Source: Amycolatopsis sp. FDAARGOS 1241 (GTDB taxonomy: Bacteria > Actinomycetota > Actinomycetes > Mycobacteriales > Pseudonocardiaceae). From it: a stretch of DNA of 64,000 nucleotides. The stretch spans positions 6,882,001-6,946,000 of the forward strand of contig NZ_CP069526.1 in NCBI RefSeq assembly GCF_016889705.1. The letters run 5' to 3'. The notes under the pieces are model-generated. The model was not told where the DNA came from. It searched no databases and was given only the letters and a program-made list of their open reading frames with translations. The position numbers and the translations under genes were made by a program. Positions 57,156 through 64,000 of this stretch are shown in pieces; the first letter of the stretch is position 1, and every line of letters begins with the position of its first letter.

Positions 57156-58088
57156 TCACAGCTGCGGAGCCACGTCGGAGGCGATGAACTCGAGGTGGTC
57201 GAGGTCCGCCAGGTCGAGGACCTGCAGGTAGAGCCGGGTGATATCCGTCTTCTCCCGCCACTGGCCGATGCGGTCGACGACCTCGGCGGCGGTGCCCGCG
57301 AGGCCGTTTTCGCGCAGTTCCGACAGGTCGCGCCCGATCGCGGACGCGCGGCGCGCCACCTCGGCGTCGTCGCGGCCGATGGCGACCGTCAGCGCCACCG
57401 AACGGAGGATCTCCTTCGGGTCGCGGCCCAGCGCCTCGGCCGCGGCCGCGACGCGCTCGAACTGCGCCAGCGCCGTGTCCTGGTCGGTGAACGGCAGGTT
57501 GAACTCGTCGGCGAAGCGAGCGGCCAGCTCAGGTGTGCGCTTCTTGCCGCCGCCACCGATGATCACGGGCGGCGCGGGCGACTGCGCCGGCTTCGGCAGC
57601 GCGGGCGAATCGGTGAGCGTGTAGTGCTCACCGGAGAACGAGAACGTCTCCCCCGCAGGCGTCTTCCACAGGCCGGTGATGATCTCCAGCTGCTCGGCGT
57701 AGCGGTCGAAACGCTCCTTCAGCGGCGGCAGCGTCAGGCCGTACGCGGTGTGCTCGGCGTCGAACCAGCCCGCGCCGAGCCCGAACTCCACGCGCCCGCC
57801 CGACATCTGATCGACCTGCGCCACGGAGATCGCCAGCGGGCCGGGGTGGCGGAACGTCGCCGCCGTCACGAGCGTGCCGAGCCGGATCCGCTTCGTCTCG
57901 CGGGCGAGGCCACCCAGGGTGAGCCACGCGTCGGTGGGCCCGGGCAGCCCGTCGCCCGACCCCATCTTGAGGTAGTGGTCGCTGCGGAAGAACGCGTCGA
58001 AACCGGCTGCCTCGGTCGCACTCGCGACGCGCAGGAGGTCGTCGTAAGTGGCGCCCTGCTGGGGCTCCGTGAAGATCCTCAAGTCCAT
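57156..58088 (-). CDS. LLM class F420-dependent oxidoreductase
   Basis: A 310-aa luciferase-like TIM barrel: FFRSDHYLKM, RLGTLVTAATFRHPGPLA, GRVEFGLGAGWFDAEH and IIGGGGKKRTPELAA. These are typical of actinobacterial F420-dependent oxidoreductases (or, less likely, FMN enzymes). The TetR gene lies 24 bp upstream on the same strand. Substrate unknown. Confidence 0.88.
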   Translation of the reverse strand: MDLRIFTEPQQGATYDDLLRVASATEAAGFDAFFRSDHYLKMGSGDGLPGPTDAWLTLGGLARETKRIRLGTLVTAATFRHPGPLAISVAQVDQMSGGRVEFGLGAGWFDAEHTAYGLTLPPLKERFDRYAEQLEIITGLWKTPAGETFSFSGEHYTLTDSPALPKPAQSPAPPVIIGGGGKKRTPELAARFADEFNLPFTDQDTALAQFERVAAAAEALGRDPKEILRSVALTVAIGRDDAEVARRASAIGRDLSELRENGLAGTAAEVVDRIGQWREKTDITRLYLQVLDLADLDHLEFIASDVAPQL

Positions 58089-58112
58089 GGCGCCAGCGTA
58101 GCCAGGGCGGGT

Positions 58113-58733
58113 TCAGCTCGCGGCCGGTCGCTCCCCCGCTTCGCCGGGCCGGCGCAGCCGCAGCAGCATCCGCACGATCACGTCCTCGATCTGTGCGCCG
58201 ACCTGCTTCGGGTCGGTCGCGCTCGCGATCTCCGTGGCCGCGGACGACAGCGCGCCGAACAGCAGCCGAGCGGTGAGGTCGACCGGCACCGGCTCCACCT
58301 CGCCGGCGTCGACGAGCGCCTGCAGGCCCGAGCGCACGAGCCCGAAGCTGCACTGCTCCTCGGCCTCGCGCCAGCGCTCCCAGCCCATCACGACGGGCGC
58401 CTCGTGGATCGCGATCCGCTGGTAGGCGGGGTCGAGACAGCTCTTGATGAACGCGTTGAGCGCGCCCAGCACCCGCTCCCACGGCGTGCCGGGACCGGTC
58501 ATGATCTTGTCGAGCCGGTCGTAGACCAGGCTCTCCACGGAGTCGAACGCGGCCTCGAAGAGCGCCTGCTTCCCGCTGAAGTGGTGGTAGAGCGCGCCCT
58601 TCGTCACGCGGGCACGTTTGGCCACCTCGTCGAGCGAGGTACCCGCGTATCCGCGTTTCGTGAACAGCTCCACCGCGCTTTCGACCAGGGCGGATCGCGT
58701 GGACTCCGAGTAGTCGAGTCGTCTGGACCTCAT
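58113..58733 (-). CDS. TetR family regulator
   Basis: A 206-aa protein with an N-terminal HTH (AVELFTKRGYAGTSLDEVAKRARVTKGALYHHF is continuous; the recognition segment is VTKGALYHHF) and a C-terminal ligand domain. It precedes the LLM gene in a probable operon and is divergent from the gene at 58866. ATG 58733 has GAGGG 9 nt upstream; earlier starts up to 58781 are possible. An inverted repeat lies just upstream. Confidence 0.9.
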   Translation of the reverse strand: MRSRRLDYSESTRSALVESAVELFTKRGYAGTSLDEVAKRARVTKGALYHHFSGKQALFEAAFDSVESLVYDRLDKIMTGPGTPWERVLGALNAFIKSCLDPAYQRIAIHEAPVVMGWERWREAEEQCSFGLVRSGLQALVDAGEVEPVPVDLTARLLFGALSSAATEIASATDPKQVGAQIEDVIVRMLLRLRRPGEAGERPAAS

Positions 58734-58772
58734 TGTCGGCACCCTCACAACCTTACGCCGGACGGCGATCTC

Positions 58773-58787
58773 CATACCCATGGTATG
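58773..58787. promoter_or_regulatory. Candidate TetR operator
   Basis: CATACC (58773-58778) and GGTATG (58782-58787) form an inverted repeat with a 3-nt centre, between the divergent TetR gene and the 58866 gene. A further GGTATGG occurs at 58831-58837. Typical geometry for TetR autoregulation. Confidence 0.5.
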
Positions 58788-58865
58788 TTCGCCGCGTCAG
58801 GTCCGTACCGGGAGTATGCCGCAGACCCGCGGTATGGCCCGGGTCACCGAAGGGGAGCCCACACC

Positions 58866-59402
58866 ATGAGCTGGACCGACTTCTACCGACGCCGGGAGAT
58901 CCTCGAAGCGGCCGTGCGCCAAGCGAAGCGCACCCCCGGTGAGCCGCTCGACCTCGCCGAGATCCCCGGCGCCACCGACGCTTTCGGCTGCGAAGAGCGC
59001 CTGCTGCTGGCGCTGCAGCACAAGTGGACGCAGGTGCTCGGGGGGCATCTGCGCGCCGAGCTCGCCGATCCCGAGGACGCCGCCGACGACGGCGTCGGCG
59101 ACCAGGTCGACGCCGTTTGCCGGGCGTGGCGACGCGCCCAGGCCGAGCACGAGGCGCTGCGCGCCCTGCTCGACGCGGGCCTCGAACGCCACCCGGCGCT
59201 CGTCCCGCTGCACGAGGGTGAGCTGCGGATGCTCGCCGTCACGGCCGGGCTCGCCGAGCCCGGTGAGCCGGCCGAGGAACTCACCCGCGTCGGGTACGCG
59301 TTCGACTCGCTCGTCCGCGCGGGTGACCGGCGCCCCGAGCGCCCGGCCCGCCGCCGCAGCCCGGTGGGGCACCTGATGCGGCTGCTCGCGCCCACCGCGT
59401 GA
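58866..59402 (+). CDS. Conserved actinobacterial helical protein
   Basis: A 178-aa, largely alpha-helical soluble protein (SWTDFYRRREILEAAVRQ; FGCEERLLLALQHKWTQVL) with a basic C-terminal tail (RRPERPARRRSP). ATG 58866 has AAGGGGAG upstream. No known domain is recognised. Divergent from TetR and possibly controlled by it. Confidence 0.7.
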   Translation: MSWTDFYRRREILEAAVRQAKRTPGEPLDLAEIPGATDAFGCEERLLLALQHKWTQVLGGHLRAELADPEDAADDGVGDQVDAVCRAWRRAQAEHEALRALLDAGLERHPALVPLHEGELRMLAVTAGLAEPGEPAEELTRVGYAFDSLVRAGDRRPERPARRRSPVGHLMRLLAPTA

Positions 59403-59413
59403 CGTGTAGTTAG

Positions 59414-60373
59414 GTGGACCTCGTGAACCGACGCTGGACCGAGGCCGACGTGGCCGACCAGACCGGCCGGACCGTCCTTGTCACCGGCGCCAACTCGGGA
59501 CTGGGCCTGCGCACGGCCGAAGTCCTCGCCGGCCGCGGCGCGCGGGTGCTGCTCGCGTGCCGCTCGGCCGAACGCGGTGCCGCGGCGCTGGCACGCGTCA
59601 GCTCGGTGGCGTCGGGGCCGGCGCCCGAACTGGTGTCGCTGGATCTGGCCGACCTGTCTTCGGTGCGCAAGGCCGCCACGGCCGTGCGCGCGCTGACCGG
59701 CGACGCGCTCGACGTGCTCGTGAACAACGCCGGCGTGATGGCCACCGCGAAGGCCAAGACCGCCGACGGGTTCGACCTGCAGTTCGGCACCAACCATCTG
59801 GGCCACGCGGCGCTGACGTGGCTGCTGATGCCCGCTCTGCGCGGCGGCACGGCGGCGCGCGTGGTCACGGTGTCGAGCCTCGCCGCCGTCGGCGCGCGCA
59901 TCCGGCTGGACGACCCGAACTTCGAGCACCGCTGGTACAACACAGCGGCCGCGTACGGGCAGTCGAAGCTCGCCAACCAGGCTTTCGCGCTGGAGCTGGA
60001 CCGGCGGCTGCGCGCGGCCGGGTCCCCGGTGCTCAGCGTCGCCGCGCACCCCGGCTACACGACGACCGGCCTCGAGACGAACACGGCGACTTCGTACCGC
60101 AACCCGGTCGTGCGCAGCCTGATCCTCGGCGGCGCGCGGCTCGGCGACCTGTTGATCGCCCAAGACGTCGCGCAAGGCACGTTGCCGCAGCTCTACGCGG
60201 CCACCGCGTCCGGCGTCGAGGGCGGCGACTACTACGGCCCGGACCGCCTGTTCAACGCCCGCGGCTGCCCCACGAAGGTGCGGACGCTCGCCGCCGCCCG
60301 CAACCCCGCGACGGGGTCCGCATTGTGGGAGCTGACGGCCGGGTTGACGAACGTCACGCCCGACCCGCAGTAG
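59414..60373 (+). CDS. Short-chain dehydrogenase/reductase
   Basis: A 319-aa SDR of the retinol dehydrogenase-like (protochlorophyllide reductase-like) type: [13 protein letters not shown] cofactor motif, NNAGVM, catalytic Ser in VSSLAA and Y-x3-K in YGQSKLAN. Starts at GTG 59414 or 59423. Substrate unknown. Confidence 0.92.
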   Translation: MDLVNRRWTEADVADQTGRTVLVTGANSGLGLRTAEVLAGRGARVLLACRSAERGAAALARVSSVASGPAPELVSLDLADLSSVRKAATAVRALTGDALDVLVNNAGVMATAKAKTADGFDLQFGTNHLGHAALTWLLMPALRGGTAARVVTVSSLAAVGARIRLDDPNFEHRWYNTAAAYGQSKLANQAFALELDRRLRAAGSPVLSVAAHPGYTTTGLETNTATSYRNPVVRSLILGGARLGDLLIAQDVAQGTLPQLYAATASGVEGGDYYGPDRLFNARGCPTKVRTLAAARNPATGSALWELTAGLTNVTPDPQ

Positions 60374-60397
60374 GCGAAACGCCCGGTGCGCCGGGCG

Positions 60398-60403
60398 TAC
60401 TGT
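60398..60403 (+). promoter_or_regulatory. -10 box (TACTGT) of leaderless lipA
   Basis: TACTGT ends 7 nt before GTG 60411. No ribosome binding site fits in between. Confidence 0.4.
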
Positions 60404-60410
60404 GGTGGGC

Positions 60411-61412
60411 GTGACTGTTGCGCCTGAAGGGCGGAAGCTGCTGCGGCTGGAGGTCCGCAACAGTGAGACGCCCATCGAGAAGAAGCCGTCGTGGATCAGG
60501 ACGCGGGTGCGGATGGGGCCGGAGTTCACGGAGCTCAAGGGTCTGGTGCGGCGCGAGGGTCTGCACACCGTGTGTGAGGAGGCGGGCTGTCCCAACATCT
60601 ATGAGTGTTGGGAGGATCGGGAGGCGACGTTCCTGATCGGTGGTGATCAGTGCACGCGGCGGTGTGATTTTTGTCAGATCGACACGGGGAAGCCGGCTGC
60701 GCTGGATCGCGTGGAGCCGCGGAAGGTCGCGGAATCGGTGCAGGCCATGGGGTTGCGCTATTCGACGGTCACGGGGGTGGCGCGTGATGACCTCGAGGAC
60801 GGGGGCGCGTGGCTGTATGCGGAAACGGTGCGGCAGATTCACGCGCTGAACCCGGGGACGGGTGTGGAGCTGTTGATCCCGGATTTCAATGCGGATCCGG
60901 TTCGGTTGGCCGAGGTGTTCGGTGCGCGGCCGGAGGTGTTGGCGCACAACGTGGAGACGGTGCCGCGGATTTTCAAGCGCATCCGGCCCGGGTTCCGCTA
61001 TGCGCGGTCGCTCGAGGTGATTGCGCGGGCCCGTGAGGCCGGTCTGGTGACGAAGTCGAATCTGATCCTCGGGATGGGCGAGACCCCGGAGGAGGTCGGG
61101 CCGGCGATGCGCGATCTGTATAACGCGGGCTGCGAGATTCTGACGATCACGCAGTACCTGCGGCCGTCGTCGCGGCATCATCCGGTGGACCGGTGGGTCA
61201 AGCCCGAGGAGTTCGTGGAGCATGCGAAGGCGGCCGAGGCGCTCGGCTTCCCCGGTGTGATGGCGGGACCGCTCGTGCGCTCGTCCTACCGCGCCGGCCG
61301 CCTGTACGCCCAGACCAAGGCCCACCGCGGCGAAGAACTGCCGGAAAACCTCCGCCACCTCGCGGACCAGGGCCCGGCCGCCCAGGAAGCCGCCTCGCTG
61401 CTCGCCCGCTGA
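60411..61412 (+). CDS. lipA: Lipoyl synthase LipA
   Basis: A radical SAM enzyme inserting two sulfurs into protein-bound octanoate. The 333-aa protein has the auxiliary-cluster cysteines C55, C60 and C66 ([13 protein letters not shown]), the SAM-cluster C81-x3-C85-x2-C88 (CTRRCDFC) and C-terminal RSSYRAG. GTG 60411 gives the usual [12 protein letters not shown] start. From about 60540 to 61240 its codons favour T and G endings (TGT, GAT, TAT), unlike the neighbours, then revert to C endings. Confidence 0.96.
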   Translation: MTVAPEGRKLLRLEVRNSETPIEKKPSWIRTRVRMGPEFTELKGLVRREGLHTVCEEAGCPNIYECWEDREATFLIGGDQCTRRCDFCQIDTGKPAALDRVEPRKVAESVQAMGLRYSTVTGVARDDLEDGGAWLYAETVRQIHALNPGTGVELLIPDFNADPVRLAEVFGARPEVLAHNVETVPRIFKRIRPGFRYARSLEVIARAREAGLVTKSNLILGMGETPEEVGPAMRDLYNAGCEILTITQYLRPSSRHHPVDRWVKPEEFVEHAKAAEALGFPGVMAGPLVRSSYRAGRLYAQTKAHRGEELPENLRHLADQGPAAQEAASLLAR

Positions 61413-61425
61413 CCACGGCTTCGAC

Positions 61426-61458
61426 CGGAGGGCCCGCTCACCTCGAGCGGGCCCTCCG
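61426..61458. terminator. 13-bp hairpin after lipA
   Basis: CGGAGGGCCCGCT (61426-61438) pairs with AGCGGGCCCTCCG (61446-61458) around a 7-nt loop, 14 nt past the stop. Confidence 0.85.
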
Positions 61459-61549
61459 TCGTTGCGCTCCCCTACGGCTACCCCTGGGAACTCCCCCCAT
61501 CTACGGAAGATCGCCGTTGCCAATTACAAAGAGTCCGTAAAGTGACTTT

Positions 61550-62202
61550 GTGGCTTTGGTAACGGATCTCTTGAACTGGCTGCAAGGACTCCCGGAACCG
61601 GGCCTTGTCGCTGCGGCGGGCGGGCTGGTGTTCGCCGAGTGCACGATCGGGCTGGGTTTCGTCGCACCCGGCGAGTCGGCCTTGCTGACCGCGGCGACGA
61701 CGGCGACGACCGCACCGCGGTTCCTCACGTTGTGGGCCGTCGTGACGATCTGCGCGGCGCTGGGCGATTCGGTCGGCTACGCGCTCGGGCGGCGGTTCGG
61801 GCCGCGCCTGCGCGGGACGAAGCTGATCCGCAAATACGGCCTGGACGCGTGGGACAAGCGGCAGCCGTCCTCGAACGGCGGGGCGCGTGGGCGGTGTTCT
61901 TCGCGCGGTTCCTGCCCGTCTTACGGACGCTGACGCCGGCCGCCGCGGGCGCTTCGCGATTGCCGTTCCGGAAGTTCCTGCCCGCGACGGCCGCGGGCGC
62001 GCTGTGCTGGTCGGCCGTGCACATCAGCCTCGGGGCGGCGCTGGGCGAGGCGGCGAAACGGGTGGAAGGTGCCCTCAGCACGGGATTCCTGATCGCGGCG
62101 GCCGTGGTTGCCGGGGTACTGGTGTTCTTCCTGGTGCGGCTGAAGAAGCGCAAGGCGCTGGCCCCCGAAGTGGTGGAGGAGCCCGTGCGCGCCACGGAGT
62201 GA
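61550..62202 (+). pseudogene. DedA family membrane protein, one frameshift
   Basis: The N-terminal part (LVFAECTIGLGFVAPGESALL ... LGDSVGYALGRRFGPRL) and C-terminal part (AVFFARFLPVLRTLTPAAAG, RLPFRKFLPATAAGALCWSA) are both clear DedA/VTT-domain sequence in two frames. Inserting one G near 61857-61859 (GACAAG-GCGGCA) restores a single protein of about 217 aa. DedA proteins act in undecaprenyl phosphate or lipid recycling. Whether the break is real or a read error cannot be told. Confidence 0.75.
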
Positions 62203-62240
62203 ACTATCCGGCCCCACCCGTTCGCGAGTGTTCCAGGCCT

Positions 62241-62246
62241 TACCGT
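62241..62246 (+). promoter_or_regulatory. -10 box (TACCGT) of a leaderless transcript
   Basis: TACCGT ends 7 nt before ATG 62254 with no ribosome binding site. Confidence 0.4.
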
Positions 62247-62253
62247 CGAGGAC

Positions 62254-63124
62254 ATGACGCCACTCGATCTTCCGGGCCCCGTCGCGTTCGTGCTCGGCGG
62301 TGGCGGCAGTCTCGGCGCGTTGCAGGTCGGGATGCTGCGCGCGCTGGACGAAGCCGGTGTGGTGTCCGACCTCGTGGTGGGCACGTCGGTGGGTTCGCTC
62401 AACGCGGCTGTGCTCGCGCTGCGGGGCGGCGACCGGCTCGCGCGCCTGCGCGAAATCTGGCAGCACATGACGAAGCACGAAGCCTTTCCCGGCGGTGTCT
62501 TCAGTCAGGTCCGGACCCTTCGGCACAGCAAGAGGAACCTGTTTCCGAACACCGGCCTGGCGAAGATCGTCGACGACCGGCTCGGTGCGGGCCGCCGGTT
62601 CGAGGACCTGGCCCTGCCGCTGGCCGTCGTCACGACGGACGTCGAAACGGCCGAGCCGGTGCAGGTCCGGAGTGGGCCGTTGCGAGAACCGTTGCTCGCC
62701 AGCTGCGCGATCCCGGGCATCTACCCGCCGGTGCAGCACGACGGGCGGCTGCTGTACGACGGCGGGCCTGGTCGCGAACGTGCCGATGCGCCAGGCGCTC
62801 GCGATGGGTGCGAAGTCGCTCGTAGTGCTCGATTGTGCGTTTCCGGGCAAGATGCCCGGTCCACCGCGCACGTTCGTCGAGGTGATGATGTTCACCGCGT
62901 TGATCAGCATGCGCAACCAGGCGGCACTGGAGGCTCCCCTGGCGGCGCGGCGCGCGCCGGTGGTCTACCTGCCCGGGCCGGCGCCAGCGCGGGTGAGCCC
63001 GCTGGACTTCACGCGCACGGACCAGCTCGCGGAAGAGGCGTACGACGCGGCCCGCGGCTACCTCAAGGAACTCGTGGTCGACGGGCCCGGGCTCTACGGC
63101 GCTCCGGGCCTCCTCGTGACGTGA
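62254..63124 (+). pseudogene. Patatin-like phospholipase, one frameshift
   Basis: First frame: FVLGGGGSLGALQVGMLRAL (oxyanion loop) and catalytic Ser in VGTSVGSLNA, up to LLYDGG. Second frame: LVANVPMRQALAMGAKSLVV and onwards to the end. The catalytic Asp lies in D-G-G at the break; an extra C near 62767-62769 shifts the frame. Removing it gives a patatin-like protein of about 289 aa. The stop is at 63124. The lesion may be an error or real. Confidence 0.75.
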
Positions 63125-63232
63125 TCCACACCACTGCGATGCACCGATCCGCTGCATGGGGCGTCTTCACGATCGCGTAGTTTTGAAAAAGAAGAAGCCT
63201 GCCGGCCCGCGATACCCCGCAAAAGAGACAAA

Positions 63233-64000
63233 ATGTTCCCGAAGAAGACTTTCCTTTCGGTTGCCGGAATTCTCGCGGCAACCTTGATGGTGTCGGCCTG
63301 TTCCTCCGGTGGGGACACCGGGGGGTCCGCGTCGCCCGCCACCGCGGACGGCTCGAGCCAAGCCGCTGCGCCCGCCGCGGTCGTGTCCATCGATCCGGCC
63401 GACGGCAAGGACATCAGCCCGACCACGCCGATCGTCGTCAAGGCAGCCAACGGGAAGCTCACCGACGTGACGGTGACGAACTCGAAGGGCAAGACGGTCG
63501 CCGGCAAGCTCACGTCGGACGGCTCGTCCTGGTCCAGCACCGAGGTGCTCGGCTACAGCGGCACGTACAAGATCGTGGCCCACGCCCAGGGCGCCGACGG
63601 CAAGCCCGTCGAAAAGGACGGCCAGATCACCACGTTGACGCCGACGAAGCAGGCGAACGCGAACCTGATCCCCGCTCCGTCGGCCGTGAAGTCGACCGGG
63701 GTCGGCGTGGGCCAGCCGATCGTGTTCAGCTTCGGTACCGCGGTGAAGAACAAGGCCGCAGTGGAGAAGGCCCTGTCGGTGGAGTCGTCGCCGAAGCAGG
63801 AGGGCAGCTGGTACTGGATGGACGACAAGAACGTCCACTACCGGCCCAAGGAGTACTGGCAGCCGGGCACCACGCTGACCGTCACGGCGAAGATCTACGG
63901 CGTCGACTTCGGCAACGGCGTGTACGGCGCCGAGGACCGTACCGAGACGTACAAGGTGCACGACTCGTGGATCGCCAAGGCGGACGGCAACACCGAGCAG
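63233..64000 (+). CDS. L,D-transpeptidase lipoprotein (N-terminal part; runs off the window)
   Basis: The frame is open from ATG 63233 to the edge (256 codons). It has a lipoprotein signal (lipobox V-S-A-C-S near residue 23), a Ser/Ala-rich linker, then Ig-like domains (SIDPADGKDISPTTPIVV; LIPAPSAVKSTGVGVGQPIV; GSWYWMDDKNVHYRPKEYW). This arrangement matches mycobacterial LdtMt2/LdtMt5-type L,D-transpeptidases that form 3-3 peptidoglycan cross-links. The YkuD catalytic domain would lie past the window, so the enzyme class is inferred from the N-terminal domains. GAGA upstream is a modest ribosome binding site. Confidence 0.8.
   Translation, partial: MFPKKTFLSVAGILAATLMVSACSSGGDTGGSASPATADGSSQAAAPAAVVSIDPADGKDISPTTPIVVKAANGKLTDVTVTNSKGKTVAGKLTSDGSSWSSTEVLGYSGTYKIVAHAQGADGKPVEKDGQITTLTPTKQANANLIPAPSAVKSTGVGVGQPIVFSFGTAVKNKAAVEKALSVESSPKQEGSWYWMDDKNVHYRPKEYWQPGTTLTVTAKIYGVDFGNGVYGAEDRTETYKVHDSWIAKADGNTEQ

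Noticed and set aside
63167..63961. Minus-strand frame of 264 codons at the right edge
   Set aside because: Antisense of the L,D-transpeptidase lipoprotein, whose signal peptide, lipobox and Ig-like domains are convincing.
1..64000. CRISPR arrays, tRNA or rRNA genes, insertion sequences, prophage
   Set aside because: No regularly spaced repeats, no tRNA-like cloverleaf with conserved arms, and no transposase or integrase motifs were seen on either strand.

Overview
The window is about 72% G+C, with strongly C/G-ending codons, frequent GTG starts and many genes that appear leaderless. Several genes point to a mycolata-related or Pseudonocardiaceae-type actinomycete, and I favour Amycolatopsis or a close relative. 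These are a type VII (ESX) secretion mycosin, a PimB'-like glycosyltransferase, the qcrCAB-ctaE / ctaCF bcc-aa3 respiratory genes, BsaP, DUF3043 and an F420-type luciferase-like monooxygenase. The genus is inference. From memory of the M. tuberculosis map, two blocks are conserved: nrtR-nadABC-bioB-bsaP-DUF2567 (around Rv1589-Rv1596) and pimB' to lipA (around Rv2188c-Rv2218).

Layout. 1-1750: end of an ESX locus, with a partial EccE-like membrane protein, the C-terminal remnant of one mycosin, and a frameshifted mycosin whose catalytic His is Arg. 1821-6113: nadA-nadB-nadC operon divergent from nrtR, sharing a palindromic operator. 6153-15700: LON-domain protein, DUF2567, then a biotin locus (bioA ... 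bioD-bioB-bsaP) interrupted by two SulP-STAS-beta-carbonic anhydrase fusion genes, one intact and one with five lesions. 15743-25017: cytochrome P450, P-loop-less uridine-kinase-like protein, PimB', NlpC/P60 hydrolase, NYN protein, DnaQ/GIY-YIG nuclease with a decayed tandem copy of its 3' end, and a small RAM-domain protein. 25087-37321: cytochrome bc1 (qcrB, qcrA, qcrC), oxidase subunits ctaE, ctaF and ctaC, trpD, an atypical receiver protein, a GlxA-like regulator with a DMT exporter, and asnB. 37365-49791: hydrolase, PfkB kinase, A-type Fe-S carrier, DUF3043, aldo/keto reductase, IspD-like protein, cobT, ilvE, pepA and several unknowns. 49982-61412: E3 and E2 of a 2-oxoacid dehydrogenase, a wrecked serine hydrolase gene, TIGR01777-PAP2-lipB, F420 oxidoreductase, TetR, SDR and lipA. 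61550-64000: DedA and patatin genes each with one frameshift, and the start of an L,D-transpeptidase lipoprotein.

Functionally the window is dominated by cofactor supply (NAD, biotin, lipoate, cobalamin lower ligand, Fe-S) and aerobic respiration. lipB and lipA lie in the same neighbourhood as their client, the two-lipoyl E2. The SulP-carbonic anhydrase genes sit beside BioD, which consumes CO2. Gene ends are marked by a recurring family of long GC-rich hairpins, several built on the same GCGAAGG...CCTTCGC arms. The window contains multiple broken genes; lesion density differs sharply between neighbouring paralogues, so at least some are real pseudogenes rather than read errors. I saw no tRNA, rRNA, CRISPR array or insertion sequence.
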